Shown here one piece after another: positions 8,068 through 16,745 of a DNA stretch of 64,000 bases (positions are counted from its first letter, which is position 1; the number at the start of each line of letters is the position of its first letter). The translations under genes were made by a program, and so were the position numbers. The DNA is from Tianweitania sp. UT-5YL-CI-8 (lineage in GTDB: Bacteria; Pseudomonadota; Alphaproteobacteria; Rhizobiales; Rhizobiaceae). The DNA is taken from assembly GCF_030010215.1 (NCBI RefSeq), contig NZ_JASCRR010000001.1, positions 558,001 through 622,000 on the forward strand, in the 5' to 3' direction. Below the pieces are notes generated by a model that saw nothing but the letters and a program-made list of their open reading frames with translations, was not told where the DNA came from and did no database searches.

Positions 8068-8188
8068 AGTTTTCTGCTCCCGATACTGTGGCAATCGTGG
8101 GAAGTTGCATCTTGGCGATGCATCCACCTCCCCGTATCAACCCATATTGCCCGCGAAGGCATAAGTCACACAATAGTCCCGAGATGCT

Positions 8189-9073
8189 TCATCCCCGCCG
8201 CGCCACCAGAATGCCGGCGATGACCACCACGCCGCCGAGAGCCTGGAACAAGCTGATCGTCTCGTTTAGCAGCAGCCAGGCGACGAAAGCCGCTACGACC
8301 GGTTGGATCAGCAGCGTCAGCGACGAGAAGGATGCCGGAAGAAGGGCGAGCGCGTAAATGATCAGCCCCTGCCCGCCAATATGGCATATCCATGCCAGGG
8401 CAATGACGACGGCCCATGCATAGAGCGTCAACGGCCAAATCGAGGGCTCGAACACTAGGGCGAACGGCAGCAGGCAGAGCGCCGCCGATCCCGTCGACCA
8501 AAGCAAGGTCGTCAGCGTCGTGTAACGGCTGCGCAGGCGCGAGAGCGACAGCACGTATCCGCCGTAGAACATGGCCGCGACGACCGCGATGGCATCGCCG
8601 CGCAGATTGCCGGCGCCTCCGGATGCAACACCGAGATTGAGGATCGTCACCCCGGCAATGGCTAGGGCAAGTCCCGCTATGAAAGTTCGGCTGACGGTGT
8701 TGCCGAACAAGAGCCAGCCGCCCAGCACGACGAAGATCGGCGCGAGATTGGCAAGCAAGGTGGCATTGGCCACCGACGTGATGTGGATCGAAATGTGCCA
8801 GGTCAGCAGGTCGCCGGCGAGCATCGCTCCCGGGGTGACCATAGCCAGCACGTCGCGCAGCGACCTCGGCTGCTGGTCGGCCTGTTCCGTCCTGTCTTCC
8901 GCTGTCCGCCACACCAGCAGCGGCAACATCGCCAGCGTTACACGCCAGAAAGCAGTGCCGATCGGCCCGATGTCCGACAACCGGACGAAGATCGGCGACA
9001 ACCCGATGATGATGCCCGCGAGCACTAAGGCCGCGAGCGACCAGCCTTCTGAAGGCTTTATGATTGTTTTCAT
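8189..9073 (-). CDS. EamA/DMT-family inner-membrane transporter
   Basis: 294 residues with ten predicted membrane helices in two EamA repeats (about 15-140 and 155-290). The second repeat ends with LLNETISLFQALGGVVVIAGILV, a family hallmark. Such proteins export metabolites, often amino acids. It lies 96 bp downstream of the last ectoine gene on the same strand and could be read through from that operon, but no substrate can be inferred from sequence. GGGG just before the ATG is a weak ribosome site. Confidence 0.85.
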   Translation of the reverse strand: MKTIIKPSEGWSLAALVLAGIIIGLSPIFVRLSDIGPIGTAFWRVTLAMLPLLVWRTAEDRTEQADQQPRSLRDVLAMVTPGAMLAGDLLTWHISIHITSVANATLLANLAPIFVVLGGWLLFGNTVSRTFIAGLALAIAGVTILNLGVASGGAGNLRGDAIAVVAAMFYGGYVLSLSRLRSRYTTLTTLLWSTGSAALCLLPFALVFEPSIWPLTLYAWAVVIALAWICHIGGQGLIIYALALLPASFSSLTLLIQPVVAAFVAWLLLNETISLFQALGGVVVIAGILVARRG

Positions 9074-9169
9074 GACCCCAGCCGGCTGTTCGTCATGGCA
9101 CTCTATCAGCGCGGCATGGGAAAAAGCTCTGCCACGCCGAACTTTGCATCCAGCCAGGATTGGATCGGA

Positions 9170-10174
9170 TCACACCTTGACGGCCATGACGGAAACGCAG
9201 TCGCCCGCTTGCACGAGACCTGGAAAATGCCGCGCGGCCAGCAGGCCCGAAATGCCCGACTTGACCACCTGCGGCGCGAGTCCGGTCCGGCCCGTAGAAT
9301 GGATGCGCGCTACCACCTGACCGGCTTGCACAGGCTCGCCGAGATCGACCGTGGTTTCGATCATGCCGTCGCTTTCGGCAAAGCAGAAACAGCCGTCCGG
9401 CATGTCGAGCCAGGTCGTCGGAACGGTTTCGACGGCGCCTGAAAGAATACCGGCATGGCGAAGCACATTGGCGACGCCGCGTCGTGCAATGCGCACGCTC
9501 GCCGCGGTCGACGTGCCGCCGCCGCCGAGTTCGGTGGTGACGAAGATCTTGCCCATCTCTTCCGCCGCGGTGTCGTACATGCCGACGGTGTCGATCTCGA
9601 GCATCTTAACCGACCAGGGGGCTGAGAAGGCCTCGACGGCATCGAACGAGGCCTTCTCCTGCGCCTTGTCGGGCAGAACATGGGCCGCGCACCAGGGCAG
9701 GAAATCCAGCGTTTTTCCACCGGAATGGAAATCCAGCACGATATCGGCGCGCGGCAGCAACTCGCGCTGGAAGTAATCCGCTATCTTCTGCGTCACCGAA
9801 CCGTCCGGCTTGCCGGGAAAGGAGCGGTTCATATTGCCCTTGTCGATCGGCGAGGTCCGGGTTCCCGTCCGGAACGCCGGGTAGTTCATCGCCGGGACGA
9901 TGATGACCGTTCCCGAGACCTCCCTGGCGTCGAGCCGTCGCGCCAGATCGAAGAGGGCCAGGGGGCCTTCATACTCGTCGCCATGATTGGCGCCGGTCAG
10001 GAGCGCTGTCGGACCCGACCCGTTCCTGACCACGCAGATCGGTATCATCACCGATCCCCACGCCGAGTCGTCGCGGCTGTAGGGCAGCCGCAAATGACCG
10101 TGCTGCACGCCGTCCCTGTCGAAATCGACGGTTGGCGAGATCGGCGACGGCCGAATATCACTCTGGCCCGACAT
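9170..10174 (-). CDS. eutE: N-acetyl-L-2,4-diaminobutyrate deacetylase (EutE/DoeB)
   Basis: 334 residues of the succinylglutamate desuccinylase/aspartoacylase (M14-like) family. Zinc-ligand motif GANHGDEYEG near residues 60-70, MNRSFPG, and DFHSGG with the third zinc His are visible, plus a C-terminal beta domain. In the ectoine pathway this enzyme removes the acetyl group from N-alpha-acetyl-diaminobutyrate, and published work describes it as a partner of the EutD hydrolase. Here its start is 2 bases past the eutD stop (TGATCATG), matching co-production. The start at 10174 is chosen for that junction. It is the last eut gene of the operon. Confidence 0.9.
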   Translation of the reverse strand: MSGQSDIRPSPISPTVDFDRDGVQHGHLRLPYSRDDSAWGSVMIPICVVRNGSGPTALLTGANHGDEYEGPLALFDLARRLDAREVSGTVIIVPAMNYPAFRTGTRTSPIDKGNMNRSFPGKPDGSVTQKIADYFQRELLPRADIVLDFHSGGKTLDFLPWCAAHVLPDKAQEKASFDAVEAFSAPWSVKMLEIDTVGMYDTAAEEMGKIFVTTELGGGGTSTAASVRIARRGVANVLRHAGILSGAVETVPTTWLDMPDGCFCFAESDGMIETTVDLGEPVQAGQVVARIHSTGRTGLAPQVVKSGISGLLAARHFPGLVQAGDCVSVMAVKV

Positions 10175-10176
10175 GA

Positions 10177-11355
10177 TCAGTCCTTGACCACCAGCTTGCG
10201 TGGCACGTTGGCAAGGCACTCGACGCCGGTCTCGGTGATCAGGATCGACTCCGTAATCTCAAGGCCCATGGTCTCGAGCCACAGGCCGGTCATGAAATGG
10301 AACGTCATGCCGGGCTTGAGCTCTGTCTTGTCGCCGGGGCGCAGGCTCATGGTGCGTTCGCCCCAATCCGGTGGATAGGACAGGCCGATCGGATATCCGG
10401 TGCGGTTGTCCTTGACGATGCCGTATTTCTTCAGCACCGCGAAGAAGGCATTGGCGATATCCTCGCAGGTGTTGCCGGGCTTGGCTGCCTCCAGACCGGC
10501 CTCCATGCCTTCCAGCGTGGCCTTCTCGGCGTCGAGGAACGCCTGCGTCGGCTTGCCGAGGAAGACCGTGCGCGATAGCGGAACGTGGTAGCGGTTGTAG
10601 CAGCCGGCGATCTCGAAAAACGTGCCCTCGCCCGACTTCATCGGCTTGTCGTCCCAGGTCAGGTGCGGGGCGGATGCATCCGCACCGGACGGCAGCAGCG
10701 GCACGATGGCGGGGTAATCGCCGCCGAATTCGGGTGTGCCGCGAATGCCGGCATCGTAAATCTCGGCCACCAGGTCGCATTTGCGCAGGCCGACTACGGT
10801 CTTGTCGGCGATGCGCTGGTGCATGGCCTCCACGATGCGCGCCGCCTTGCGCATATAGTCGATCTCGGTGGCGCTCTTGACCGCGCGCTGCCAGTTCACC
10901 AGTGCCGTGGCATCGACGAACCGCGCATTTGGCAGGTGCTTTTGCAGTGACGCGAAGGCGGCGGCCGAGAAGTAGTAATTGTCCATCTCGACGCCGATGG
11001 TCAGCTTGCCCCAGCCACGGTCGGCGATGACCGACGACAGATAGTCCATCGGGTGGCGCTCGGTCGACTGCACATAGTGATCGGCATAGCCCACGATGTT
11101 GTCATGGGCCAGATAGGCGGTGCGCTTGGCGCCGTTGGCATCCTGGCCGCGCCCGAACCAGACGGGTTCGCCCTGCGGCGGCACCAGAACGGCCTGATGC
11201 ACATAGAACGACCAGCCGTCGTAGCCGGTCAGCCAGGCCATATTCGACGGATCAGAGCAGATCAGCAGATCGACGCCTTTCGCTTCCATGGCGCGGCGGG
11301 TCTTGGCCAGCCGCTCGGCATATTCGTCACGGGTAAATTTAAGATTGGGCTGCAT
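10177..11355 (-). CDS. eutD: Ectoine hydrolase (EutD/DoeA)
   Basis: 392 residues. N-terminal creatinase-type domain (SDPSNMAWLTGYDGWSFYVH) and C-terminal pita-bread M24 domain. It opens the ectoine ring to N-acetyl-diaminobutyrates. In the M24 domain the region that normally supplies metal-binding Asp residues reads EIAGCYNRYHVPLSRTVFLG, so the usual D...SDxTRT ligands are absent. This fits a metal-independent ectoine hydrolase rather than an Xaa-Pro peptidase. Start at 11355 (MQPNLKFTRDEY) is the family-typical N-terminus. It lies between eutC and eutE with a 47-bp gap before it. Confidence 0.92.
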   Translation of the reverse strand: MQPNLKFTRDEYAERLAKTRRAMEAKGVDLLICSDPSNMAWLTGYDGWSFYVHQAVLVPPQGEPVWFGRGQDANGAKRTAYLAHDNIVGYADHYVQSTERHPMDYLSSVIADRGWGKLTIGVEMDNYYFSAAAFASLQKHLPNARFVDATALVNWQRAVKSATEIDYMRKAARIVEAMHQRIADKTVVGLRKCDLVAEIYDAGIRGTPEFGGDYPAIVPLLPSGADASAPHLTWDDKPMKSGEGTFFEIAGCYNRYHVPLSRTVFLGKPTQAFLDAEKATLEGMEAGLEAAKPGNTCEDIANAFFAVLKKYGIVKDNRTGYPIGLSYPPDWGERTMSLRPGDKTELKPGMTFHFMTGLWLETMGLEITESILITETGVECLANVPRKLVVKD

Positions 11356-11402
11356 GTCCTCGGTCCTGCTTGTTGGGTCCGCTGGGCGGGCCGGATAGGG
11401 GG

Positions 11403-12395
11403 TCAACTTTCGAATGGGGTGCCAACATGCGCCGCCCGCGCTCGGTCTCGGGCAAGGGTGGCGATGGCGGTGTCCTGCACCCCAGTCCCGGTCAGGTCGG
11501 CGATGGTGATGTCGCTTGCCGCCGCGCGCCCCGGCCGCAAACCGGCGATAATCTGGCCAAGTTCGGCCACTTCCGTCTCCGCGCCGATCAGGCCGGCAGC
11601 GATGGCATGATGCAGTTCGCCCAGGCGTCGGGTGTGCCGCGCGCTGTCGGCGGCATAAAGGTCCGCCATGACGATGAGGGCCGGCGCCAGTTCGTTCTTA
11701 TGCTCGGCATCCGAGCCCATCGCGGTGATATGCTGTCCGCTCACAATATGGCCCTCATGGACCAGCGGCTCGGTCGAAGGCGTGGTGGTGACGACGATGT
11801 TAGCGCCAAACGTCGCTTTCGCCGCATCCGGTTCGGCGCGGACAGAAATGCCGAGCTTCTCGCGCAACGCGCCCGCCAAGCGTTCCGCCTTGGCCGCGTC
11901 ACGCGCCCAGATTCGCGCTTCCGCGATTGGCCGCACCAGCATCAGTGCTTCAAGCTGCAGCGCGGCCTGCACGCCCCCGCCGAAGATGGCTGCTACCGAT
12001 GAATCCGGCCGCGACAGGTATTTTGCCGCGACAGCGCCGGCGGCGGCCGTCCTCACGTCGGTGAGATAACCATTGTCGAGCAGCAGCGCCTCGACCAGCC
12101 CGGCACGGGCCGACAGCAACACCATCATGCCGTTGACGCTGGGCAGCCCGAGCTTCGGATTGTCGAAGAAACCGGGGCTGATCTTGATGGCGAAAGCATC
12201 GATGCCGGGCACATAGGCCGTCTTCACATCGACCTCGCCGCGATGTTCAGGAATGTCGAGCCGCAGGATCGGCGGCATGGCGACAGCTTCAGTCGCCAGC
12301 GCGCGGAACGCGTTTTCGACGCAGGCGACAGCATCGAGATCGAGTTTGACGATGGTGCGTAGCTCGGCTTCGGTGAGGATGGTCATGGATGGCAT
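11403..12395 (-). CDS. eutC: Ornithine cyclodeaminase/mu-crystallin family protein of hydroxyectoine degradation (EutC)
   Basis: 330 residues. N-terminal MTILTEAELRTIVKLDLDAV, then KISPGFFDNPKLGLPSVNG with the substrate-binding Lys, and the Rossmann segment SVAAIFGGGVQAALQLEAL. The family binds NAD(H). EutC is thought to act with EutB in turning hydroxyectoine (or its opened form) into an ectoine-pathway intermediate. The start at 12395 (MPSMTIL) has GGAGG 7 bases upstream. It lies 58 bp after eutB in the same operon. Confidence 0.88.
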   Translation of the reverse strand: MPSMTILTEAELRTIVKLDLDAVACVENAFRALATEAVAMPPILRLDIPEHRGEVDVKTAYVPGIDAFAIKISPGFFDNPKLGLPSVNGMMVLLSARAGLVEALLLDNGYLTDVRTAAAGAVAAKYLSRPDSSVAAIFGGGVQAALQLEALMLVRPIAEARIWARDAAKAERLAGALREKLGISVRAEPDAAKATFGANIVVTTTPSTEPLVHEGHIVSGQHITAMGSDAEHKNELAPALIVMADLYAADSARHTRRLGELHHAIAAGLIGAETEVAELGQIIAGLRPGRAAASDITIADLTGTGVQDTAIATLARDRARAAHVGTPFES

Positions 12396-12453
12396 GGGGA
12401 CGCCTCCACGGATTGCGCTCCACGGCGTGAAGGATTGCCAGGCCGACCGGTCG

Positions 12454-13449
12454 TCATGCGACACCATCCATTGTCTCAAATTCCGTCCGCTCGCCCGACA
12501 CAATCCGCCGGTGCAGGTCCATGTCGATGTTGCGGCCGGAGACAAGCGCCACGACCGGCCCCGCGGACAACACCTTGCCTGCCAGCAATGCCGCGACACC
12601 AACGGCTCCAGCACCCTCCACCACCTCTCGCTCGTGCCTGTAGAGATGGCGGATCCCGTCGGCGATTTCCGTTTCCGAAAGCAGGATCACGTCATCGAGC
12701 AGATCGCGGCACATCGCGAACGTCAGGCGGTTGTCGAGGCCGATCCCGCCGCCGAGCGAATCCGCCAGCGTCGGCAGTTCCTCGACAAAGACCGGCCCGC
12801 CGGCGTCGAGGCTTGCTTTCATCGCCGCGCCGCGCGCCATGGAAATGCCGATCACGCGCGTCGCCGGATTGATTGCCTTGATCGCAGCCGCAATGCCCGC
12901 TGCAAGCCCGCCGCCGGAGACCGGGACAAGCACAATTGCGGCATCGGGAACGGCCTGCATAATCTCCACCCCAAGCGCGCCCTGGCCGGCCACGATATGC
13001 GGATGATCGAAGGGCGGAAGCATCACCAACCCCTGCTCCGCCACCAGACGCCCGACTTCCTGTTGCGCATCGTCCTGACTGTTGCCGACGATGCGGATGT
13101 CGCCGCCCAACCGTTCGATCTCGGCAACCTTGTTGGCCGGCACCAGCCGCGACATGCAGATAACAGCGCGTACGCCTTCGCGTTGCGCGGCATAGGCCAG
13201 AGCGCGGCCGTGGTTGCCGGTAGAGGCCCCGACCACGCCGCGCTGCTTCTCGGCGTCGCTCAACTGCAGAATTGCGTTGCTGGCCCCGCGCAGCTTGAAG
13301 CTGCCAGTGGTCTGCCGGCTTTCGAGCTTGAGGTGCACGGGAACGCCCGCAGCCGCGCTCAGCGACGCGGACAGCACGGTCGGCGTCGGCTCGATCGTGC
13401 CGGCGATACGTCGGGCCGCGGCGCGGATATCGTCAACGGAAACTATCAT
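12454..13449 (-). CDS. eutB: Threonine dehydratase-like PLP enzyme of hydroxyectoine degradation (EutB)
   Basis: 331 residues of the serine/threonine dehydratase fold (fold type II PLP). The Schiff-base Lys is residue 52 in TTGSFKLRGASNA, followed by GASTGNHGRALAYAA for substrate binding and the glycine-rich VSGGGLAAGIA phosphate cup. In ectoine gene clusters this protein is assigned to hydroxyectoine conversion rather than to threonine metabolism. Its ATG overlaps the eutA stop (ATGA at 13446-13449), indicating coupling; the upstream extension is a shadow of eutA. Confidence 0.88.
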   Translation of the reverse strand: MIVSVDDIRAAARRIAGTIEPTPTVLSASLSAAAGVPVHLKLESRQTTGSFKLRGASNAILQLSDAEKQRGVVGASTGNHGRALAYAAQREGVRAVICMSRLVPANKVAEIERLGGDIRIVGNSQDDAQQEVGRLVAEQGLVMLPPFDHPHIVAGQGALGVEIMQAVPDAAIVLVPVSGGGLAAGIAAAIKAINPATRVIGISMARGAAMKASLDAGGPVFVEELPTLADSLGGGIGLDNRLTFAMCRDLLDDVILLSETEIADGIRHLYRHEREVVEGAGAVGVAALLAGKVLSAGPVVALVSGRNIDMDLHRRIVSGERTEFETMDGVA

Positions 13450-14237
13450 GATCCATGCAGCGCAAGCGTCATCAACTGCCCGAACCTTGGGTAGGCCCTC
13501 TGGTCGCCCGTAAGGCGCAGGCACTGCCAGGCCGAAGCTTGGTTGCTGCTGACGACCGGCCTGCCGATCGCCGCCTCTATGGCGGGTATTACGGATGCGG
13601 CCCTTAGCGCCGTACAGGAGATGAACAGCGCTTCGGACTGGCCGGCAGTCGCTCCGGCCGCGAGATCGGCCAAGGTTTCGGGTGCGATGCGCGCCATCTC
13701 CCGGTCGTCATCGAAGCCGAGGCAGGTGAAACGGTCGATGTGAAACCCGCGCGCTTCAAAATAGTCCGCCATCGGCCGGCTGGTCTCGACGGTATAGGGC
13801 GTGAGGATGCTGATGCGCCGCGCGCCCAGCGCATTGAGCCCTGCAACGGCGGCAAGCGGCGGCGTCACCACCGGCACACCCGGCTTATCCGCTTGGATTG
13901 CCGCCTCGATCTCGGCATCGCCGATGACCACCGATGCAGACGTGCAAGAATAGCAGATCGCGTCCAGATCTTCGTTTGGCAGGATCAGCGCCGCCCCAGC
14001 CGTCAGCGCCGGCTGCATCTTGCGCAGGTTTTCGGGCGTCGTCGGATTGGCATATGGAATTCGCGCGACATAGACGCCGACCCGCTCGCTGGCCACCATG
14101 CGGCGGAAATCCGGCTCGCTGGTGTGGTCGGTCGCGAGCACGATCAAGCCGATCCGCTTCTCCAACGGCCGCGCGTCGAGCGCGGGACGGTCGGCACGGA
14201 GATCGAGTTCGACGCTTTTGCGTGTAAGAACGCTCAT
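13446..14237 (-). CDS. eutA: Asp/Glu racemase/arylmalonate decarboxylase-like protein of the ectoine cluster (EutA)
   Basis: 263 residues. The Asp/Glu racemase superfamily fold shows two catalytic-type cysteine regions: ICYSCTSASVVIG (Cys95, Cys98) and FISCTALRAA (Cys208). The N-terminal half contains the PYANPTTPENLRKM segment. In hydroxyectoine/ectoine operons EutA is proposed to handle stereochemistry of a hydroxylated intermediate. The start at 14237 is preceded by GGGAGGG and overlaps the ehuD stop (ATGA). The longer frame that reads through ehuD is rejected. Confidence 0.85.
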   Translation of the reverse strand: MSVLTRKSVELDLRADRPALDARPLEKRIGLIVLATDHTSEPDFRRMVASERVGVYVARIPYANPTTPENLRKMQPALTAGAALILPNEDLDAICYSCTSASVVIGDAEIEAAIQADKPGVPVVTPPLAAVAGLNALGARRISILTPYTVETSRPMADYFEARGFHIDRFTCLGFDDDREMARIAPETLADLAAGATAGQSEALFISCTALRAASVIPAIEAAIGRPVVSSNQASAWQCLRLTGDQRAYPRFGQLMTLALHGS

Positions 14238-14893
14238 CGCTCGACCCTCCCATAGCGGTGTTCCAGCCAGCGCAGCAGCACCACCGCGACGAGACTGATC
14301 GCCAGGAAGAACGCGCCCACCAGCGTGATCGGCTCGATGTAGCGGTAATAGGTGTTGGCCACGCTTTTTGCCTGGTTCATCAGTTCGAGCACAGTGATGG
14401 CCGAAAGCAGCGGCGTTTCCTTGAACATGGCGATGAAATAATTGGCCAGCGCCGGGATCATCGGCGGTATCGCTTGCGGCATGATGATCCGCGTCCAAGT
14501 CTGGCGCGCGCTGAGATTGCAGGCCTTGGCGGCTTCCCACTGGCCGCGCGGCACGTTGTCGATGCCGGCGCGATAGACCTCGGCCGTATAGGTCCCGTAA
14601 TGCAGGCCGAGCCCGATCACGCCAGCCACCAGTGGCGAGAGCAGGATGCCGATGTCGGGCAGGACGTAGAAGATGAAATAGAGCTGCACCAGAAGCGGCG
14701 TGCCGCGAATGAACTCGGCGACAAAGCCGATGCTGCGCGCGACGATACGGTTCGGTGAGCGGCGACCGAGCGCGATGCCGAGCCCTACAACCGCGGCCAG
14801 CATCGATCCAAGCAGCGTTGCCAGGATGGTGATCTTCACGCCTTCGATCAGCGTAGGCATGATCTGCCAGACGAAGTTCCAATCCCACTCCAT
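14234..14893 (-). CDS. ehuD: Ectoine/hydroxyectoine ABC transporter permease (EhuD)
   Basis: 219 residues, five predicted membrane helices, polar amino acid permease (HisM-type) family. The N-terminal region EGVKITILATLLGSMLAAVVG and the cytoplasmic EAAKACNLSARQTWTRIIMPQA (EAA loop that contacts the ATPase) are present. With EhuC it forms the membrane pore for ectoine import. AGGAAAGG precedes the ATG at 14893. It lies 34 bp after ehuC and overlaps eutA by four bases, tying uptake directly to catabolism. Confidence 0.92.
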   Translation of the reverse strand: MEWDWNFVWQIMPTLIEGVKITILATLLGSMLAAVVGLGIALGRRSPNRIVARSIGFVAEFIRGTPLLVQLYFIFYVLPDIGILLSPLVAGVIGLGLHYGTYTAEVYRAGIDNVPRGQWEAAKACNLSARQTWTRIIMPQAIPPMIPALANYFIAMFKETPLLSAITVLELMNQAKSVANTYYRYIEPITLVGAFFLAISLVAVVLLRWLEHRYGRVER

Positions 14894-14927
14894 CAGCGGG
14901 CCTTTCCTGCGGAATGAGCCGGGGCCA

Positions 14928-15587
14928 TCAGTTGCGCACTCCGTCGAGCCCACGCGCCATGCGCCGTTCCAGCGCGCGCATCGAGAAGGTGATGATCATG
15001 GCGAAGACGAAATAGAGGATCAGGATCGTGGTGAACGGAAACAACGTGTTGCCGGTCTGCGAGCGCACGATGTTGGCCTGGAACGTCATGTCCGCGAGTG
15101 AGATCAGCGAAACCACCGAGGTGGCCTTGAGCAGTTCGATTGCGTTGTTGCCGAAGGTCGGCAGCATGACCAACAGTGCCTGCGGGATAATAATCCTTCG
15201 CATGCATTGCCAGCGGCTAAGGTTGAGCGCGATGCAAGCTTCGTACTGTTCCTTGCCGATAGACTGGATCGCGCCACGCACCACCTCGGCGGCATAGGCA
15301 CCGACATTGAGGCCCAGCGCCAAAACGCCCGCCTGCAGCGGCGTAAGCGAAACCCCTGCGAAGGGCAGCACAAAGTAGGCAAAAAACAGCTGCACGAAGA
15401 TCGACGTGCCGCGAAAAAACTCGATATAGGCCGTCGCCAGCCAGCGCAGCGCGGCAAACCGCGACAGCCGGCCAAGCCCGGCCAGAAACGCCATGACCAG
15501 CGCCAGCGCGGATCCCATCACGGTCAGTTGCACCGTGACCACAGCGCCTTGCAGGATAAGGCTGAGATATCCAGACCAGTCGATCAT
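14928..15587 (-). CDS. ehuC: Ectoine/hydroxyectoine ABC transporter permease (EhuC)
   Basis: 219 residues, the same length and family as ehuD, with the EAA-type loop EACIALNLSRWQCMRRIIIPQA and five predicted helices. It begins MIDWSGYLSLILQGAVVTVQ, typical for EhuC. The start at 15587 is chosen on that homology; the longer frame runs through the intergenic repeat and is rejected. It is separated from ehuB by 222 bp containing a palindromic mosaic element. Confidence 0.92.
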   Translation of the reverse strand: MIDWSGYLSLILQGAVVTVQLTVMGSALALVMAFLAGLGRLSRFAALRWLATAYIEFFRGTSIFVQLFFAYFVLPFAGVSLTPLQAGVLALGLNVGAYAAEVVRGAIQSIGKEQYEACIALNLSRWQCMRRIIIPQALLVMLPTFGNNAIELLKATSVVSLISLADMTFQANIVRSQTGNTLFPFTTILILYFVFAMIITFSMRALERRMARGLDGVRN

Positions 15588-15621
15588 ACGTTCTCCAGCT
15601 GACTGGCATTGCGCGGCGTGG

Positions 15622-15798
15622 CCTTCTCCCCCCGCGGGAGAAGGTGGCCGACCCTGAGCTTGTCGAAGGGGGAGGTCGGATGAGGGGTGTTGGACAAAGT
15701 CCGACGTCTCATTTCTTCCAGCACCCCTCATCCGTCGCCTATTTCGTCCTTGCTTCGCAAGCTCGAAGGCGACACCTTCTCCCGCAAGGGGAGAAGGT
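15622..15798. repeat. Palindromic intergenic mosaic repeat (RIME/REP-like)
   Basis: Both ends carry the same hairpin, CCTTCTCCC-n5-GGGAGAAGG at 15622-15644 and an ACCTTCTCCC/GGGAGAAGGT hairpin at 15774-15798. Between them is a large inverted repeat of 16 bases with one mismatch (15679-15694 and 15717-15732). The wording, including a CCCTGAGCTTGTCGAAGGG unit, is the kind repeated many times in Mesorhizobium-like genomes. It fills the ehuC-ehuB gap, so in the mRNA it would fold into strong stem-loops right after the ehuB stop. Copy number cannot be seen here. Confidence 0.75.
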
Positions 15799-15809
15799 GG
15801 GTCGCGCCC

Positions 15810-16664
15810 TTACTGCGCCGGAGCGCAGAGCTTGGCGGTCGTCGTCGACATGGCGGCCGCTGCCGAGAAGCCGTAGGGCTCGATGATCTTGGCGAACTCG
15901 CCCGATTCCTTCATCTTGGCCAGTTCGACGTTGAACGCGTCGCGAAGCGCCTCGTCGCCCTTCTTGAAGGCAGCGCCGTCGCAATAGACCGGCGCGCCTT
16001 CGACGGGTGCGATGACCTCCAGGTTCTCGTCGGCGGCCTTCTTCATCAGGTCGTTGATAGACAGGACCGGCAGCGAATAGGCGTCGATACGACCGTCCTG
16101 AACCATCTTCAGGCCGCTCTGGCCGTCCGGTACCACGATCACCTGCGCGCGCGGCACACCGGCATCGAGCGCCAGCTTCTCTTCCGTGCCGCCGCCAGGC
16201 GCGCCGACCGTGGCGCCGTCCTTGGCAAAATCGGCATAGGATTTGAAGCCCTTGGGGTTGCCCTTCTTCACCAGCAGCGCTTCGGCGTCGCACAGGACAG
16301 GCTCGGAATAGACGACCGCCGCGCAGCGCTCGGGCTTCATGAAAAGACCTGCCGTGACAACGTCGTGGCGGCCTGCCTGCAAGCCGGGGATCATCGCGCC
16401 ATATTCGGAGATCGAGGCGACGATATCCGGTACGCCCAGGCGCTTGAAGACCTCACGCGCCACATCGGGTGCCGCGCCCGACACCTTGCCGTCGGCGCCA
16501 ACAGCGGTGTAGGGCGGCTCGTTGGCGATGGCCACGCGGGCAAAACCCTGCGCCTTCAACTGTTCAAGCTTGGCGTTGTCCTGCGCCGACGACGGCACCG
16601 AGACGGCGACCGCCGCTCCCAGCGCTAATGCACCTATGCCGGTGAAAATCGTTAATTTCTTCAT
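15810..16664 (-). CDS. ehuB: Ectoine/hydroxyectoine-binding periplasmic protein (EhuB)
   Basis: 284 residues with a signal peptide (MKKLTIFTGIGALALGAAV, cleavage near SSA-Q). Family 3 solute-binding fold: VAIANEPPYTAVGADGKVSG, PDVAREVFKRLGV, IPGLQAGRHDVVTAGLFMKPER. It delivers ectoines to EhuCD. The start at 16664 has AAAGGA nine bases upstream, while the ATG nine bases earlier has no room for a site. Its 3' end is followed directly by the palindromic repeat, which may protect the ehuB message. It lies 81 bp after ehuA. Confidence 0.92.
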   Translation of the reverse strand: MKKLTIFTGIGALALGAAVAVSVPSSAQDNAKLEQLKAQGFARVAIANEPPYTAVGADGKVSGAAPDVAREVFKRLGVPDIVASISEYGAMIPGLQAGRHDVVTAGLFMKPERCAAVVYSEPVLCDAEALLVKKGNPKGFKSYADFAKDGATVGAPGGGTEEKLALDAGVPRAQVIVVPDGQSGLKMVQDGRIDAYSLPVLSINDLMKKAADENLEVIAPVEGAPVYCDGAAFKKGDEALRDAFNVELAKMKESGEFAKIIEPYGFSAAAAMSTTTAKLCAPAQ

Positions 16665-16745
16665 TGCTCCCATTCCTTTGGTTGTCTGTCGTTCTGACTG
16701 TTCTGGTTTTCGCGGCATAGGACGAAGCCGGCCGCAACATTGCGG

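Noticed and set aside
10177-11355. Xaa-Pro aminopeptidase
   Set aside because: Metal ligands of active M24 peptidases are missing and the gene lies in an ectoine operon; ectoine hydrolase is a better call.
12253-13494. Plus-strand 413-codon open frame opposite eutB/eutC
   Set aside because: His/Arg-rich shadow translation without family features; the opposite strand holds the PLP enzyme with its full motif set.
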